From Opisthocomus hoazin (Eukaryota; Chordata; Aves; Opisthocomiformes; Opisthocomidae), in NCBI RefSeq assembly GCF_030867145.1, contig NC_134429.1:18647115-18711114 (forward strand): DNA of 64,000 nt, given 5' to 3'. A model generated the notes under the pieces. The model was not told the DNA's origin. It did not search any database and worked only from the letters and a program-made list of their open reading frames with translations. This document shows, piece by piece, positions 40,276 to 52,942 of this stretch. A program made the position numbers and the translations under genes. How positions within the stretch are numbered: the stretch's first letter is position 1; each line of letters starts with the position of its first letter.

Positions 40276-43200
40276 ATGGGATGCTGCAGCCTCAGCGCCA
40301 GGCAGGCTGGCTCTGCAGGAGCAGGCCAGGACGAGGTGGAGCTGCTGAAGACAGCCAGGACCAGGTAGGCAGCCATGCTGAGGGCACAAGAAAAAAGCCA
40401 GTCAGCTCCACTCAAACAGAAAGACATTTGGTGCTTGAAACTGAAACTCAGTAGCTGTATCTCCTTTCCAAATATGAATCCCTTAAAAGCTTTCTCTTCT
40501 TCTCTTCTTCTAGCCAGAATTTAGAATCATGCTAAGTGTCAGATTCATCTAATCTTCTGACTAGAGGCTGTTTACTTCTCCTCAATACATCCCCCCAGGT
40601 GTCGCAGTCTTTTAAGATCCAGGGTCAGCATTTGAGCAACCGAAGGTGGAAGGTGGAAGCATTCCTTCCTGCCTCGGATGTAACTCTCTCTGGTTTGGGC
40701 GGGCAATCACAACTAACTCCTGGGGCCCTGGCAAGCACCACTCATGTTTTGTCAGAAATGGGTGTTCTCAATCCAACTGTCACATGTCAAAGACAGATTG
40801 GAGGTCTGAAAAGAAGCTCAGGAGGCCTTTAGTCCTCCTTCCACCTCTGGAGCAGCCTCGGCTCTTCCTAAATCTTGCTTGACAGATGCTTGTGTAACCT
40901 GTCCTTGAAAACCCCCAGTGAGGAAGGTTCTGCAACGTCCCAGGCAAGCCATTGTTTCTTCCTAACAGCTAACCTTTAATGCAGGTAAGGCCGTTGTCTC
41001 CATCTTACTCACCACTAACAAAAAGAAAAAAAATGTTCCACTCTTCTTTCTAGTGGTCTTTTCCATATGTGAAGACTGATACCACACCACCTCAGTATTC
41101 CTTACTTTACACCAAGTGTTGAGCTACATTAACAAGAGTGCCTTCATCCTGCCTACACTCTTTCCTATGTAATGCCTGTGGAAAATCAGGAGTCTAAGTG
41201 CTTTCTTGAATTTAGGACCTAGTCTCTGCTTAATGTGAGGGGACATCTAGTGGTATGTTCCCCCGAAGTTAGCTGTGTTACTCCTTGATATGCCTGCTTT
41301 CTGATTCTGCATCTGCTGCATTTTTTTTCCCTAGAGTTCACTGAGCGGTTATCACCCAATATTCCTGTTGAAAACAGCATATTCTAAAATGCATCAAGTT
41401 GATGCCAGAAATCCTTAAATTTGTCCGCTCGCTGAGCATTACTCACTCTCTCTCCTTTAAAAATTCAACTCATGTAAGTGCTTTCTTATGCCTCTCCAAG
41501 TTCCCTTCCATTTCAGAACGTGGTCCAACTCAGAAGGCCAGAGTGAGGCATCCCTCCATTTTAAGGACCCTGCAATCCTAGCAGAAACAGAAGATGTGAG
41601 TATGAGCAGGGTCATGCAAGCAAAGATTTGTATGTAGAATCAAGGAAGACATCAGAGGCCTATTTATGTCACCCACCATGGCATTATCCTGACGCAGTAT
41701 CCCATTACAGCAAAGTGCCAGAGGCTATGGCACACCCTTTGCTCTGAAATCAAATAATCAAGTTATCTCTGTTTTGAGGTTCAGGTGTAGGTTTTCAACT
41801 TTTGTTCTACAAACTCACATGCAAGAAAGTTTGTCATCACAAGTCAGTTTTGGTTTTTTTCTGGGGACAATGTTTTATCACCATTGTTGAGAGAAGATGC
41901 TCAGAGAGGGGAAGGGATCTATGCAACTTCACATATATGGGTCAACTTCCAAATTTCACCTTGGCTGGTCTGCAAAACCCCCCTTCTCTCTTTTAGCTAG
42001 TGTTAGAAATCATTATCATATGGCTCTCACTACCATTTTTCCACCTCTAACTGTCTTACTTTACAGGATATTCCTGGTAAGATTACCAGAAGAAATGCAT
42101 GCTAACATCTGTGTGTTTCAGACAGAAGTATTGTGGGGAAGAACACAGGAGGAATTAGCGAACTTGTTGATCACGCAGCCTATCAGCGGCTGGGAAGGGA
42201 TGAACATCCACTCTCTTGGGGAAATTATTTGGTCCTCCCTGGTTTTTCTGAGAAGTTATTGCATGGAGGTAATCATCCTCTTAGTATAACCACTGAGTAA
42301 TAGGCAAGGGGTAAGGTGGGGGTAAATTTCGATTTCATACATCCTGTCAAACTCCTGCAAAACCCCAGGGCTTGACTGAAGATACAGTTTGTCCGGACCT
42401 TTGTTTTCAAGAGTTAATGGTAATATGTTCCACTTTTTTTACCAGTGCCAGCAAAAGCTGAATGGAGTTCATAGCCACTTCCTTGAGCAGCGTGAATCTT
42501 TTCATTCACTCCCTGGGGAAAAAAAACCTGTTGTTTTTTTTTTCCCAGAAGTTTCTTACATTCTTTTTCCCAAAGAGATAAGGACCGGTTATTATAGTTG
42601 CAAATTTCTATGTGTAACAATCAAGCCCTCTCCACGTGTACTGGTGGTGACTGGTAAATCTAATGCAGTGTGACTGCCATTACCCTGGTTTTGATGAGGT
42701 CAGAAGAGGGAAATGAGATCTAGTCTAACTTTGCCATGGATTCACGTCTCTAACTGCACATCACTCTATCTGGCCACATACACACAAGTAAAACCTCCCC
42801 ATCTCACAGGAATGCCATGGTCTATGCGTCAAGAGAGGATATAGTGATCATTTAAGGAAAGATGACATAAAATTACAAAGGACTGACATAAAGTTTCAGT
42901 CAACTGTGACCCAGTGCAAGCCAGTCCAGCAGTTAAACACTGCATAGTTCCCAGTTACCAACCAGTCACTAAGCATGACAGCCTGTCAGCACTGGCTGCA
43001 CATAAAGATGCACCGAGTACTGCATCAGCAGAAAGGAAGGGAAGGTGAAGAGCTTTGAAGAAATATAATTTCCTTTTTTTTTTTAAAAAATGGAAACATT
43101 TTGGAGGAAAGATATAACTGATCTTATTTCAACAGGAGATGTGTGAACGCTACATTGTGCTGTCCTCCTCTCACTTGCTGATTCTTTCAGTGGATCGTAC

Positions 43201-46200
43201 AAAGAAGGCACTTGTTTATGAGGTAAAGCGCAAGAAACCTTTTGTCTGTTGTATCCGTGTCCATATTCAAGATTTCCTAAATGTCTCTGTACTCATAGCT
43301 CGAGCATGTACAAAATGAGTACCTACACTCAGTGCCCTGCGAAGAGGAAGGCTCAGGATGGAGCAAACATGCAGGTCCCATCAGCCAAGACAGAGACATT
43401 TCACTGGGTTCAGTGGAGCTTTGTTGCGTAGCACAGTAGCTCACAATTCTCCTTTTTTCAGCATAATTTGAACACAGAAGTGAGTCTGCTCCAGGGATTG
43501 AAAAGGAAGTGCCAGTTTGCATTTATATGCCTACTTCTATAGATCTATAGTGTTAGCTGGCCTCTTATCACCCAATTTGTTTACCCACGGAGAGGGATTG
43601 CAACTCCATACGAGTGAGCTAAGCAAACAAGGCATCAACCAGGAGGTGTCGAAAGAAAGTTATACGAACAGGAGATTACAGGAGAGAGAGTTAGGAAAGG
43701 TATATCGGGGGACAGATAGGGTGTACCAAGGAGAGACATATCCAGAAGAGCTGCCTTCAGCACAGCACTGTCTCCTGATGGCTCTCTCTGGTGCATCTCT
43801 GTGGATCCTAAATGTGAGGAAACAAAATGAGCCAAACTAGAAAACTCGTAACTACAGAAAGCAGGTCCTGGGTCTGTATAACACTGGAGTCGATAAAGAT
43901 CTAAGTCCCTCCATCGGTTAAGGCTGGCAGTGTAAGAGGACACAGAAAAGAAATCATCCGTTTATGAAATATAGGATCCAAAAACTGGGGCCTCTGTCCT
44001 GAACATGAATGTGGTCTTCTAGCGTGGTTTGGGGCATGGGGCAGGAATTCAAGAGAGGGAAGCTGCAAGGCAGATTAAATCCTATCTAATTCAAAGTACT
44101 TTTCAACACCAGCCTTGGTCTATTGGTGGAGCTCACTCCTACATCTCAGAGCACTTCATGAAGGAGGAGAGTCATTTTATGGGTAGGGAAACATGAATAA
44201 ACCCCTGATTTCCTGAGTCTTCAGACAATGAGCTGAATGCCATCCCACCCAGACTTCCTTCAACTCAAAGGTTCGCAGGATGGGAAATTCTTTAGCCTGG
44301 CTTGCAGAAAAGCGTTCTGCTGTAGATCAGAGGGACCACAGCAGGACACAGTTGTCATTACCAAACAATTTCTAACGCAATTCCCTACCACACCAGGGTC
44401 TCCTTCCTCTTGCTGGGATGCATCTGAGAGAAATTGCGAGTGCCATCAGCCACACATTTGAAATTTCTGGTAAGCCTGTTCTGCAGCTCCTGAAGGGGCC
44501 TGTGATAGTCTTAAAGCAGCAATACCTATGCTCTAGCCTTCAGGGACTGGCCCACGTGGCTAGAAGGTGAGAGGGGTTACACAGCCATGCAGAGGACTGC
44601 TGAAGAAGGGATATGCCTCCTCTCCAACATCCAGCCATGCTGGAGAACAGCCATGCCTTTCAGGACTGGACTCTCACCTGCAGCATACACTACAGTTGCA
44701 CAGAGAGATGAGGCACAGCTAGATGGAAGGAATTCGGAATATTAGTTTTTACAGGTGGACACAACTGCTGCACAGCCTTAAACCAAGAATGCCTTAGGGT
44801 TAACTAGAATTCCTCACATGCAAGGCAATATAAATTACAGGTTTCCCTTTGCTCTAATTTTCTACTGAAATTAAACAGTAGGCAAATACTGCTGTCTGCA
44901 TGTAGAGGAAGCCACCTAACTGTCCCAGAGCCAACCCAGTATCCGCCATCAGGAACAACTCAAGACAGACACAAGCTTGTTTCATCATGAGATATCAAAG
45001 CACAGGAGGAACATGGCTATAGGGATAATCGATTGAGTGAAGGGGCATCACACAGAGTTCACCCGTTTGGCTCAAAGGTGGCTCGCAATCGTCCTTCCTC
45101 AGACCCAGCGGCTGTACATTTCTTTGCACAGGGTCCATGATAGAATCCAGGCTCATCTGCTGCCAGAATTCAGCTGACTTTGACATGTGGGTTCACCACC
45201 TCCAGCACCAAATCAAGGTGGCAAATGTTCACTGCCCAGTCAGACCCAACAATATCATCTCTTTTCTGGTGAGTCAGTGCCTAAGAGGTGTAAAGGGAAT
45301 GGGATGAGAACAGGGAACAGTGGCAGCTTTGAAATCAGACAGGGTTTTTCAGGGATTCTTGGAATGCAGGGTGGAAATGAACAGCAGTATTTCCTGAGGA
45401 TGCTGCTGTAGGCTATGGTAAGTAAACTTGCTACACACAATTTTGCAACTGCTACTCTGTGCTCATGAGAGATTTTTAGAAAAATTCCTGATCGTTTTTT
45501 TTCCTGGGACGTAACTACTACACAGGCAAAAAAAATTAAAAAAAAAAAAAAAATCAAATTTCCTCTTAGTTAGTGTCACAAAATAAAGCCTTTTGGATAC
45601 ATGCAGACTGTCACACCCGTGGCAGCGCACACTGCACCATCCCGCAGGGTCACAAGATGGCAGGATTACACTGCCACTGAAAACACCCAGGCAGCGGGGC
45701 CTCAGGGATTCCACCACCCGTCCTCCCAAAGCTTGAGCCCATGTGGTGCTATGCTCAGATTCCTAAGGGTAAGGGTAAACTCGAAAGCCAGCCTGTCTTT
45801 CCTGCCCCCAGTTCTGCTAAGGTTTCCCCTTTTTTTAAATACTCGCTCTGCTGTCCTTGATGTCCAGCATGGCATAGACTGCAGGGCAACACTGTGCCTT
45901 AGCTGTGCCTAACAGCATGCTTGTCTTCAGTTTGGGAGGAGAAAGTACAACCCAGAGCACCCATCCTTAAGAGATGCTGATTTCTGATGTTCCCTGCAGT
46001 TCACATAATTGTTTGTAGCTAGTGGATATAAGATAATTTTATAGTAGTTACCCCAGGTGGTCCTGCTCTAAGGATTCAACGTAGATTGCACAAATCCATC
46101 CAGGACCCAGCACAGCCCTGGACACCAGGAGCCCACACTGAACCCCACTCCCGTCAGCTGGACAGCACTGCTTTGAAGGAAAAGGAAAACATCCCCTAAT

Positions 46201-49150
46201 AAAGGGACTTCAATGCCAAGCTCAAAGTGCTTCGAGCTAAGGGGAAATACTAATTCAAATGAAACCACAGTCTCAGCCAACCTCTTCTGAGGGGGGAGAA
46301 GGAAACTGAAACCTTTCCATTTTAACAGCTAAAGCTGTTTGGTTGTGTCTGCTGCTGCTCATGAAACCACAGTACAGACAATTTTGTTCAAGTAGGTTGG
46401 AAACCTACAGCAAACTAGGAACTCCACCAGAGGGCTGGGACCCCTCTGCTGTGAGGACAGGCTGAGAGAGTTGGGGCTGTCCAGCCTGGAGAGGAGAAGG
46501 CTCCAGGGAGAGCTTACTGCGGCCTTTCAGTACTTAAAGGGGGCTTGTAAGAAAGACAGGGTCAAATATTTTTATCAGGGCCTGTTGCAACAGGACAAGG
46601 GGGAATGGTTTTAAACCAAAAGAGGGGAGATTTAGACTGGATATAAGGAATGACTAGATGGCCTTTAAAGGGTCCCTTCCAACCCAAACTATGATTCTAT
46701 ACCTTAAATACTTTCTTTTACCACCCAATAACCCTGAAAAACACCATACTTGTAGTTTTATCTCATTTGGTTCTGTTTAAAAACAAAATAAGGTGCCATG
46801 TGATGAACAGTGGAAGAAAAGGGAGCTGATGAGACATCTGTTGTGCAATACCATTCTGAAGTGGGAAGGAAAACCTATTCAGCATCTGGGAAGGATACAG
46901 TATTTGATGATGGTGCAAGTGGCTAGTAGCTGCATGGAGGTAATGTACAATGTATACTGCTCTGACATGTGGGTGGCTTTAACATGACTGGAACCAGTGA
47001 AAGTTTAGGCTCGTGTGGAACTGTTGCTTAAAGAAACAGACCAAAAAAAAAAAAAAGGCCAATTATGTCAAAAACTCACAGTATTAAAGAGATAAAAGGA
47101 AATGCAGTTGTATTTCTGAAAGCTGCTTCTGACAACGTGTCCAGAGTTGCACTCAGTTTCCAAGGGAGTAGAGCTGGGAGGGATAGTCCACCCCTTCCCA
47201 ATCACACAGCAAGATCAACATTTTCTAAACATCTCCTTGCAGATGTGTACCTCACCTATTCTAAAAAAACCTCACCACTTTGTGATATTGTGTCAGCTTT
47301 CTAAGCAATGAATAGCCAACCTGAATAAGAAATACAAAGAATAGTAGCTGTGGCTGGCACAGGAGCAACTGGGTGCTGCAGACAGTTTTAAGTTTTGGTG
47401 TATTGTCATAGTCATTAAACTTCATATTCTGCCTGTGACTGAGTGGAATTTATTGAAGGTTTTTACTGTCTCTAAGATGCTTCTTTTCCACAGGACTCTG
47501 AGGAAAGACTGTTGATCCTGTTTCCAGAAGACTTGCTTTTCCTCTCTGTGGATAAGGACAGAACTGCGTTCACATACAAGGTAACAGAGGAACTACAGGA
47601 AATGGTCAAGTAAATGAAGAACTAAAAGGAGCTGGAGCTAGTGACCTACACTGGGTGATGAAAATGTTTGAATAGCAAGGAGAAAAGGGAGGAGGCAAAG
47701 GAAAAACACCTTTTTTGTTTTCTTCTTTGAAGGGAAAACTCCCCCTAACTGGAATCCAGGCAAAGGAGAAATCTGCTATGCTGGGGAGGCTACAGTTTGA
47801 AATTACAGGTATGTAACTGTGAAAGAAAGATGACAGCAATGAAACACAGGAGCTTCTCTCTGAACACAAGGAAACAGTTTTATACTGTGAGGGTGACTGA
47901 GCACTGGGACAGGTTGCTCAAAGAGGATGGGGAGTCTCCAACCTTAGAGATACTCAAAAGCCATCTGGGCATGCTCCTGGGCAACCAGCTCTGGGTGGCC
48001 CTGCTTGAGCAGGAGAGTTGGACCAGGTGACCTCCAGAGGTCCCTTCCAACTTCAACCATTTTGTGAATCTAACGACAAACTGCTTAGGCTTGCCGTGAG
48101 GATGGGTGATCTTGTGAAGTTGTCTTCCCACACGGGACAGTCCTCGTGACTTTCCTTGCCATAGGCTAATAAACTGTGTGTCACAGCAAACTTTGCACAC
48201 TTTTCCATCACCAAACCATTCCGTGCTAATGTCTTGCAGGAAGCCTGACAGAACCACTCCTTATTACCTGTTCCACGGCAGAGGATTATGAAAAATGCCT
48301 CTTCTACCTACAGAAGGTATTTTTCAGAGAGCTTTACTGCAGCAATATCTCTTTTCAAGCCTGGGATTTTCCTAGCCATAGGTTCACCTAAGATGTATCA
48401 TCACCCTCCCAACTTTTCTCCTCCTTTTCCACAAAAGACTCACCTGAGTAGGGAGTTTTCTTTAAGCCTATTGTTCTCCTGATAAGACTCATCCATTTGG
48501 CCAGTAAAATATCAGTAGGTAATCAAAAATAGAAAAACACTATCAGCAGGGGTTGAATTTGGGTCCTCTCAGGCAAAATACCTACCTACTCTAGAAGTGA
48601 AAGACTGATACCTAAGCACTCAACTTGCACTGATTTTAATGGAAATTACATACTGAAATAAGTAGAACTACTGAGGGGAGGAAGCAGGCCATTGGACTCT
48701 ATTTTATTAAGCTAGAGAGACCCATTCTCTCACACTGCCTCCTAAAATACCCACGATTGCACCAACAGCTTATGACCTGGTTCCCTGTAAGTTAAATCCA
48801 TGCAAACAGGAGCTAGTTTCAAGTAGGTCCTTCAAAATTTGACCTTATCTAGGTTCTAGCTTTCAATCATTTTTCATTGGCCAGCACATATTGCACACCC
48901 TACAAAAGGGATAACCCTGTCTGGGTTCAGAGAAGAGAAAGGTGAACCAGAAGTGGATGTCTTAAAAGCAGAAGACATCTGGGGCTCCGAGCATTTATTA
49001 ATCAATGTGGCTATTCTATAGTTGAGCATGGCTACGTTTATCTATGTTTCACGTGCTGAAAATGTGTTCCAGCCAGAGAAAATCCTTGATCCTCTGACTC
49101 TGCTGCCACCACCACCGACCATCCCTAAGAAATCCCGACAACATCAGTAG
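40276..49150 (+). CDS. PLEKHN1-like protein with two PH-like domains, 11 exons
   Basis: Exons chain by GT-AG and phase: 40276-40364, 41517-41595, 42122-42268, 43136-43222, 44397-44469, 45132-45268, 46793-46939, 47494-47580, 47733-47808, 48240-48316 and 49073-49150 (TAG). They sum to 1077 nt, 358 residues. The N-terminus MGCCSLSAR suits myristoylation at Gly2 and palmitoylation at Cys3-Cys4. The two PH-like units span about residues 83-189 and 231-333. Each has WEG..I..LG.I, then a strand ending in SVD, then GLLPL or GKLPL, then F.I.G.., ending W/C..HLQ or YLQK. The same order, including GLLPL and a C-terminal DRW/DYGHW helix, is what I recall of human PLEKHN1 (CLPABP), which binds cardiolipin and phosphatidic acid. 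The protein is about half the length of human PLEKHN1 and lacks its long Ser-rich tail. The acceptor at 46792 is weak but is supported by phase and by its paired exon. The start and last exon are less sure than the middle. Confidence 0.82.
40840..41000 (-). mobile_element. Old CR1-like remnant, doubtful
   Basis: TGTAACCTGTCCTTGAAAAC, then CCCCCAGTGAGGAAGGTTCT and CAGGCAAGCCATTGTTTC resemble an old reversed CR1 segment. It lies in intron 1 of the PLEKHN1-like gene. Divergence is high, so the family call is tentative. Confidence 0.5.
42122..45268 (+). other. First PH-like exon cassette of the PLEKHN1-like gene
   Basis: Four exons of 147, 87, 73 and 137 nt with phases 0, 0, 1, 0 code the first PH-like unit. 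Key pieces are GWEGMNIHSLGEI (exon 42122-42268), SSSHLLILSVDR (43136-43222), GLLPLAGMHLREI and HTFEISG (44397-44469), and LICCQNSADFDMWVHHLQ (45132-45268). The last exon runs on for about 20 residues as the linker to the second unit. Confidence 0.82.
45538..45553 (+). repeat. A16 homopolymer in PLEKHN1-like intron 6
   Basis: A run of 16 A is preceded by another A-rich stretch (45528-45540). It could be a retroposon tail, but no body is recognisable upstream. Confidence 0.85.
46428..46703 (+). mobile_element. CR1 fragment in PLEKHN1-like intron 6
   Basis: It contains GGACAGGCTGAGAGAGTTGG, CCAGCCTGGAGAGGAGAAGG, CCTTTCAGTACTTAAAGG, TTTAGACTGGATATAAGG and the tail AACCCAAACTATGATTCTAT. This is a CR1 3' region with an internal gap between the GGATATAAGG and GGCCTTTAAAGG parts. 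Confidence 0.92.
46793..48316 (+). other. Second PH-like exon cassette of the PLEKHN1-like gene
   Basis: Four exons of 147, 87, 76 and 77 nt repeat the first cassette in order and phase. Pieces are KWEGKPIQHLGRI, LILFPEDLLFLSVDKDR, GKLPLTGI with LQFEITG, and LLITCSTAEDYEKCLFYLQK. Exons one and two equal their partners in length exactly, and exon three differs by one codon. CR1 pieces lie in the intron before the cassette and in its third intron. Confidence 0.82.
47848..48070 (+). mobile_element. CR1 fragment in PLEKHN1-like intron 9
   Basis: It contains CTGAACACAAGGAAACAGTT, GAGGGTGACTGAGCACTGG, GACAGGTTGCTCAAAGAGG and TGACCTCCAGAGGTCCCTTC, the CR1 3' region in sense with the host gene. It fills most of the 430-bp intron 47809-48239 yet leaves both splice sites clear. 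Confidence 0.9.
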
Positions 49151-49431
49151 GACATTAGCATGCACCAACAAGAAGAAGGTATGTAAGAACAGAGTGGAAA
49201 TTGGAAACCAATTTCTTTCAGACTGAGAGGTGAACAAGGGTCTACAACCTATTCTCTATTGGCTGCTGTTTTGAACGGGCCACTGCAATCTATGTAGGAT
49301 CTTGTGATTCTGATTCTGACCTCAGCTGTACATCTGCCTCAAGGAGAAATCTTTCTCAATTTTCTTATGATATTTCTTGCCTGATTCTTATCATAAAAAG
49401 AAACATTGTAAAATTCTGTGAAAATACTAGA

Positions 49432-49437
49432 AATAAA
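49432..49437 (+). terminator. Polyadenylation signal of the short PLEKHN1-like isoform
   Basis: AATAAA lies about 280 bases after the TAG at 49148-49150. It fits the 358-residue model, but this hexamer also occurs by chance in AT-rich DNA. Confidence 0.45.
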
Positions 49438-51551
49438 ACCCACTTACCTGAGCCTAAACCATGCGTAGAAAGCAGCATTCGGATAACTGTTGGTTGGGAG
49501 AGCCATCGCCTTCCTTTGAAATGGCAGGCACAGTGCAGTTCTTGATGGTGAACAGTACCTTTTCTATAGCTTTTCTGCCCTGCCCAAATCAAGAAGAAAT
49601 GTTAATCCTGAAAGTTTTCACAAACCAAAAAATTGTTTCCCCATGTACTCATTGCTGTTTTCTGCCTTCCAAGAAGAACAACCCAAAAAACCTCTACGTT
49701 GAATCAAATCTATTCACTTTGACAATTTCAAAATATTTCATTTGGATTTTGAATACCTTAAGAATTCTTTCCCCACTCCACATATATGTAGCACGGAAAA
49801 GGAAGAATTGCTACAAACCAAAAAAACAAAGCATTTAATTTCCAACAGAAGTTCCCAGTTACCTGTAGCTTAATTGTCCAGGCTGCCTCTGTGGTACAGC
49901 TGCAAAGTCACCTGAACAAGCTTTGTGTGGTCCCATGGTCCCTGTTCTATTGCAGTTTTCCTTTATGCGGCCTACACTGGACACATGTAAATCAAGAAAG
50001 CAGACAGCTGTGTAAACTGTCAAAAAAAAAAAAAATCAGTAATTTTAGAAGAAAAAAAAAACAACTAACAAAGGCATGCCCACAAGCACCATAAATTATG
50101 AGTCTCTCTTCCAGATGCTTTTAAGAACTGAACACCTCTGCCAGGCTGGACTGAAACTAGCCAGGAAGTTGAGAAGTTATTTGGAAAAACAGATGTGTAA
50201 TCACACAATTGCTTAATTTCCCTTTCCTTAGAAAAGGAAACAAAAAAAAATTAAGGACATGAAGTCCCGTGAAAATATTGTTTTACCTTCTTCAGTTTCA
50301 GAACACTAACAATTTGCAGGAAACATGAGCAGACATGGCAGCATAAAAACCCACTGCCTGCACATAGCCTTAGCTGCCTTCTGTTGGAGCAAAACCTCTA
50401 GTTTGAGAAAAGCTGTTTCTACACCTCAGGCATTTCTCTTATCCTGCTACCCTTGCATTCTTTTTTGCAGCTAAAAGATGAAGAAATCCCCAGAGCTCAC
50501 TGGGGCCCCAACCACCCGTGCTCCTTCGTCATGTGAATGACTATGTAAAAGGGGATCACCTTAATTCTCCTAACTGCTACTCTGCATTTCCTAAAACAGC
50601 GTGGGAAGGTCTTTATCTGATTCTGAACAGCAAGCTACTTCTAAGTATCAAACACTGTCTTAAAGTTTAAAACTTTATCTGAACAGCATGAAGTTTCTGA
50701 AACATTTACACGTAGACAAAACCCTGAATAACTGTAGATCCAGAAGAATTTTTTTTTACTAAACTTTTGGAGAAGGTGCACCAAAACAAAGACAGAAAGA
50801 TAACTTCTCTCCTCTGCTAGGTGCTACTTCCCTGCCCCGAACTTTTGCCATCGTAGCTTTTATGTTAGAGGTCAAAATTCATGAATACAGATCAGGATTA
50901 GTAGCACAAAATGCTAAATGGTAACCCTTCTGTTACGGTAAGGTACCTGGCACCAGGAAAATAATATACATTACTCAGGGAAAATAATATACATCACACA
51001 GAGAAAAGCTGCTACATTTGGTTCTAACTTCAGAGCTGTTACTGGAAGATTCCAGAACTCCGAGCAGTCGGAGGTTTCCCTCCTGAAGGCATTTCAATTG
51101 CCACTCTGCCAGTCGCTTCCCCTTTATCTGGGGGCAGGCAAGGGAGCCTCAGGCACAGCTAGGCGATGTCAGCTTCTAAGAAATCACAAAACATGTTCTA
51201 TTAGTAGCTTCCTAGAATTTGTTAATGGTCTCATTGGTAACAACACTTCCTTTCTAAGTATTATTAAAGGACGTGCTAAAAGAGCTGGCTCTTAAGATGG
51301 TGAAAGGTTTTGCCGACCAGGTCTGAGAACTCAACCCCCTGGCAGCTTGCGAGGCTGTCTCAAGTGGAACGGAAAGTGGAATGAAAAGGCATGCTCTCCA
51401 GCACGGAAGAGGCTTCTTCCACCTCTGTTGTATAAACAGACTTGCTCCAGAAATTTCTTAGTGAAGTGCTATCCGCTTTTCAGAGTCCTTGCTCATGCAC
51501 AGGCTGCAGGACACAGCTGTGTGCAACACCTTTTATCTGCCATTTCCTCAG

Positions 51552-51848
51552 CCAGCAACAGGCAAACCCTGTGAAAAGCTGTCACAGCCGTGCTCCAGGT
51601 CCAGGCGCAGGCAGCCTGCCTCCGCGGAGCAGAAGGGGTGTGGGGATGTCAGTCAGCCTCCAGGACAGACAGACCCCACCACCAAATCCAACCCCAAGGC
51701 ATCCCCCGAGAGCTGCGTCTCTTACGGCCAAAGAGGGATGCTGCCAGCAGAGCTCCACGCCATGGGGACAGACACAGCCACCTCTGGGCTCGGCAGCCAT
51801 GACGGAGCAATCCACATCCTCACCTCTCGGATGGATCCATGCCTGTGA
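51552..51848 (+). CDS. Possible alternative terminal exon of the PLEKHN1-like gene
   Basis: A strong pyrimidine-rich acceptor ending CCTCAG at 51551 opens a frame of 98 codons to TGA, GC-rich against AT-richer flanks. The acceptor is phase 0, as is the donor after the second PH unit (48316), so the exon could replace 49073-49150. The product would be a polar, Ser/Pro/Gln-rich, disordered tail (starting PATGKPCEKLSQPCSRSRRR), as expected of PLEKHN1 proteins. An AATAAA at 52044-52049 follows. A second open frame overlaps it, so the GC content alone could explain the openness. Chance is a real alternative. Confidence 0.3.
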   Translation, partial: PATGKPCEKLSQPCSRSRRRQPASAEQKGCGDVSQPPGQTDPTTKSNPKASPESCVSYGQRGMLPAELHAMGTDTATSGLGSHDGAIHILTSRMDPCL

Positions 51849-52942
51849 AGCCAGGGACAGCATGAAGATCGCTGGTGAGGGCAAACGCTGCCCACAGACA
51901 TGACAAAATAGGTACCTCGGGAAGAGTCGCACTAAATAGCAGCAAGTCTTTACTCATCACTGGCAGCCCAAGAACTTTTTTGACAATTAGATTCCTCAGC
52001 TCACAGGGCAACTCAAACACAAGTTAAGTGCTGGACAACTCCTAATAAAACAACAACTGAGTGGTACCAACTGTCTCATAAAAACTTGCATTTTTTTCCA
52101 TAATGATGAAATATACCTCTTAAGCTTCACCTACATATAGTGTAAAACTTACTATGCCCTCAGTTCAGCTGTAATTTGATGTCATTTTGGAGCCTGCACA
52201 TTTGCCCTTTCATTAGCACTGTCAAGGAACTTTGCGTTTTGTTGTTTAAGATATCACCATGTATCATATTTTAACCATTTACTTGTGACAATAGCATCAA
52301 TGGAACACTGTCTTTCGAAATTTGCTTGATTGTTTCACCTCTAAAAACGTTAGGATATTTTTCAGGGATGTTTTATTTTCTCTTCTGAAAAGAGATTCAA
52401 GCAAAAAAAAAATATATATGTATTGTTACAGACATTTAACTGGATGTAAATGATTTGAGGGAGAAGCCTATTTTAGCCTACAGTCCGCATGCAGAAGTCA
52501 AGCTGAAGTTCAAATCAGAACTTGAAAAACCCCATAAACTCCAGGATTTGAGCTTAAAAATTCAGCCATGATCTGATTCAAATATTGCAGTAATTGCACA
52601 CTGATAAAACTATTATTCTTTCTGAATGGAAACTTAAAATATAGTGCTTTCTTACAAGCTTACTTTTCTGAGCCAATAGCTTTCATTTCCTTCGATGCAA
52701 AGAACAGCTCTTTTACTGAAATTCTCCAGGGCTGAAATGATTCACACTTTGGGTTTTTCCCTCTGAACTGGAGCTTTAAGAAGTCAGGAAATTGGTTGCT
52801 TTTCCCATCAACAGGCAGCCATAAAGTAAGGTGGTTAGGTAAGCAGGAAGTGGAACTCTTCTTCAAGGTAGGCATATAGAAACCCAAAAGGCCACTGTGC
52901 AAATTTCCAGTGAATAATACAGCTCTGTTCATCATGTTTCAG

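Noticed and set aside
40128-40454. 108-codon plus frame MSSKLKGT... as exon 1 of the PLEKHN1-like gene
   Set aside because: It crosses the donor after 40364 in a frame that does not fit the next exon; the frame from ATG 40276 does fit and gives an MGCC start.
42067-42121. Earlier acceptor TTACAG for the third exon of the PLEKHN1-like gene
   Set aside because: It would enter in phase 1, whereas exon 41517-41595 leaves in phase 0, and the 147-nt partner exon at 46793 supports the start at 42122.
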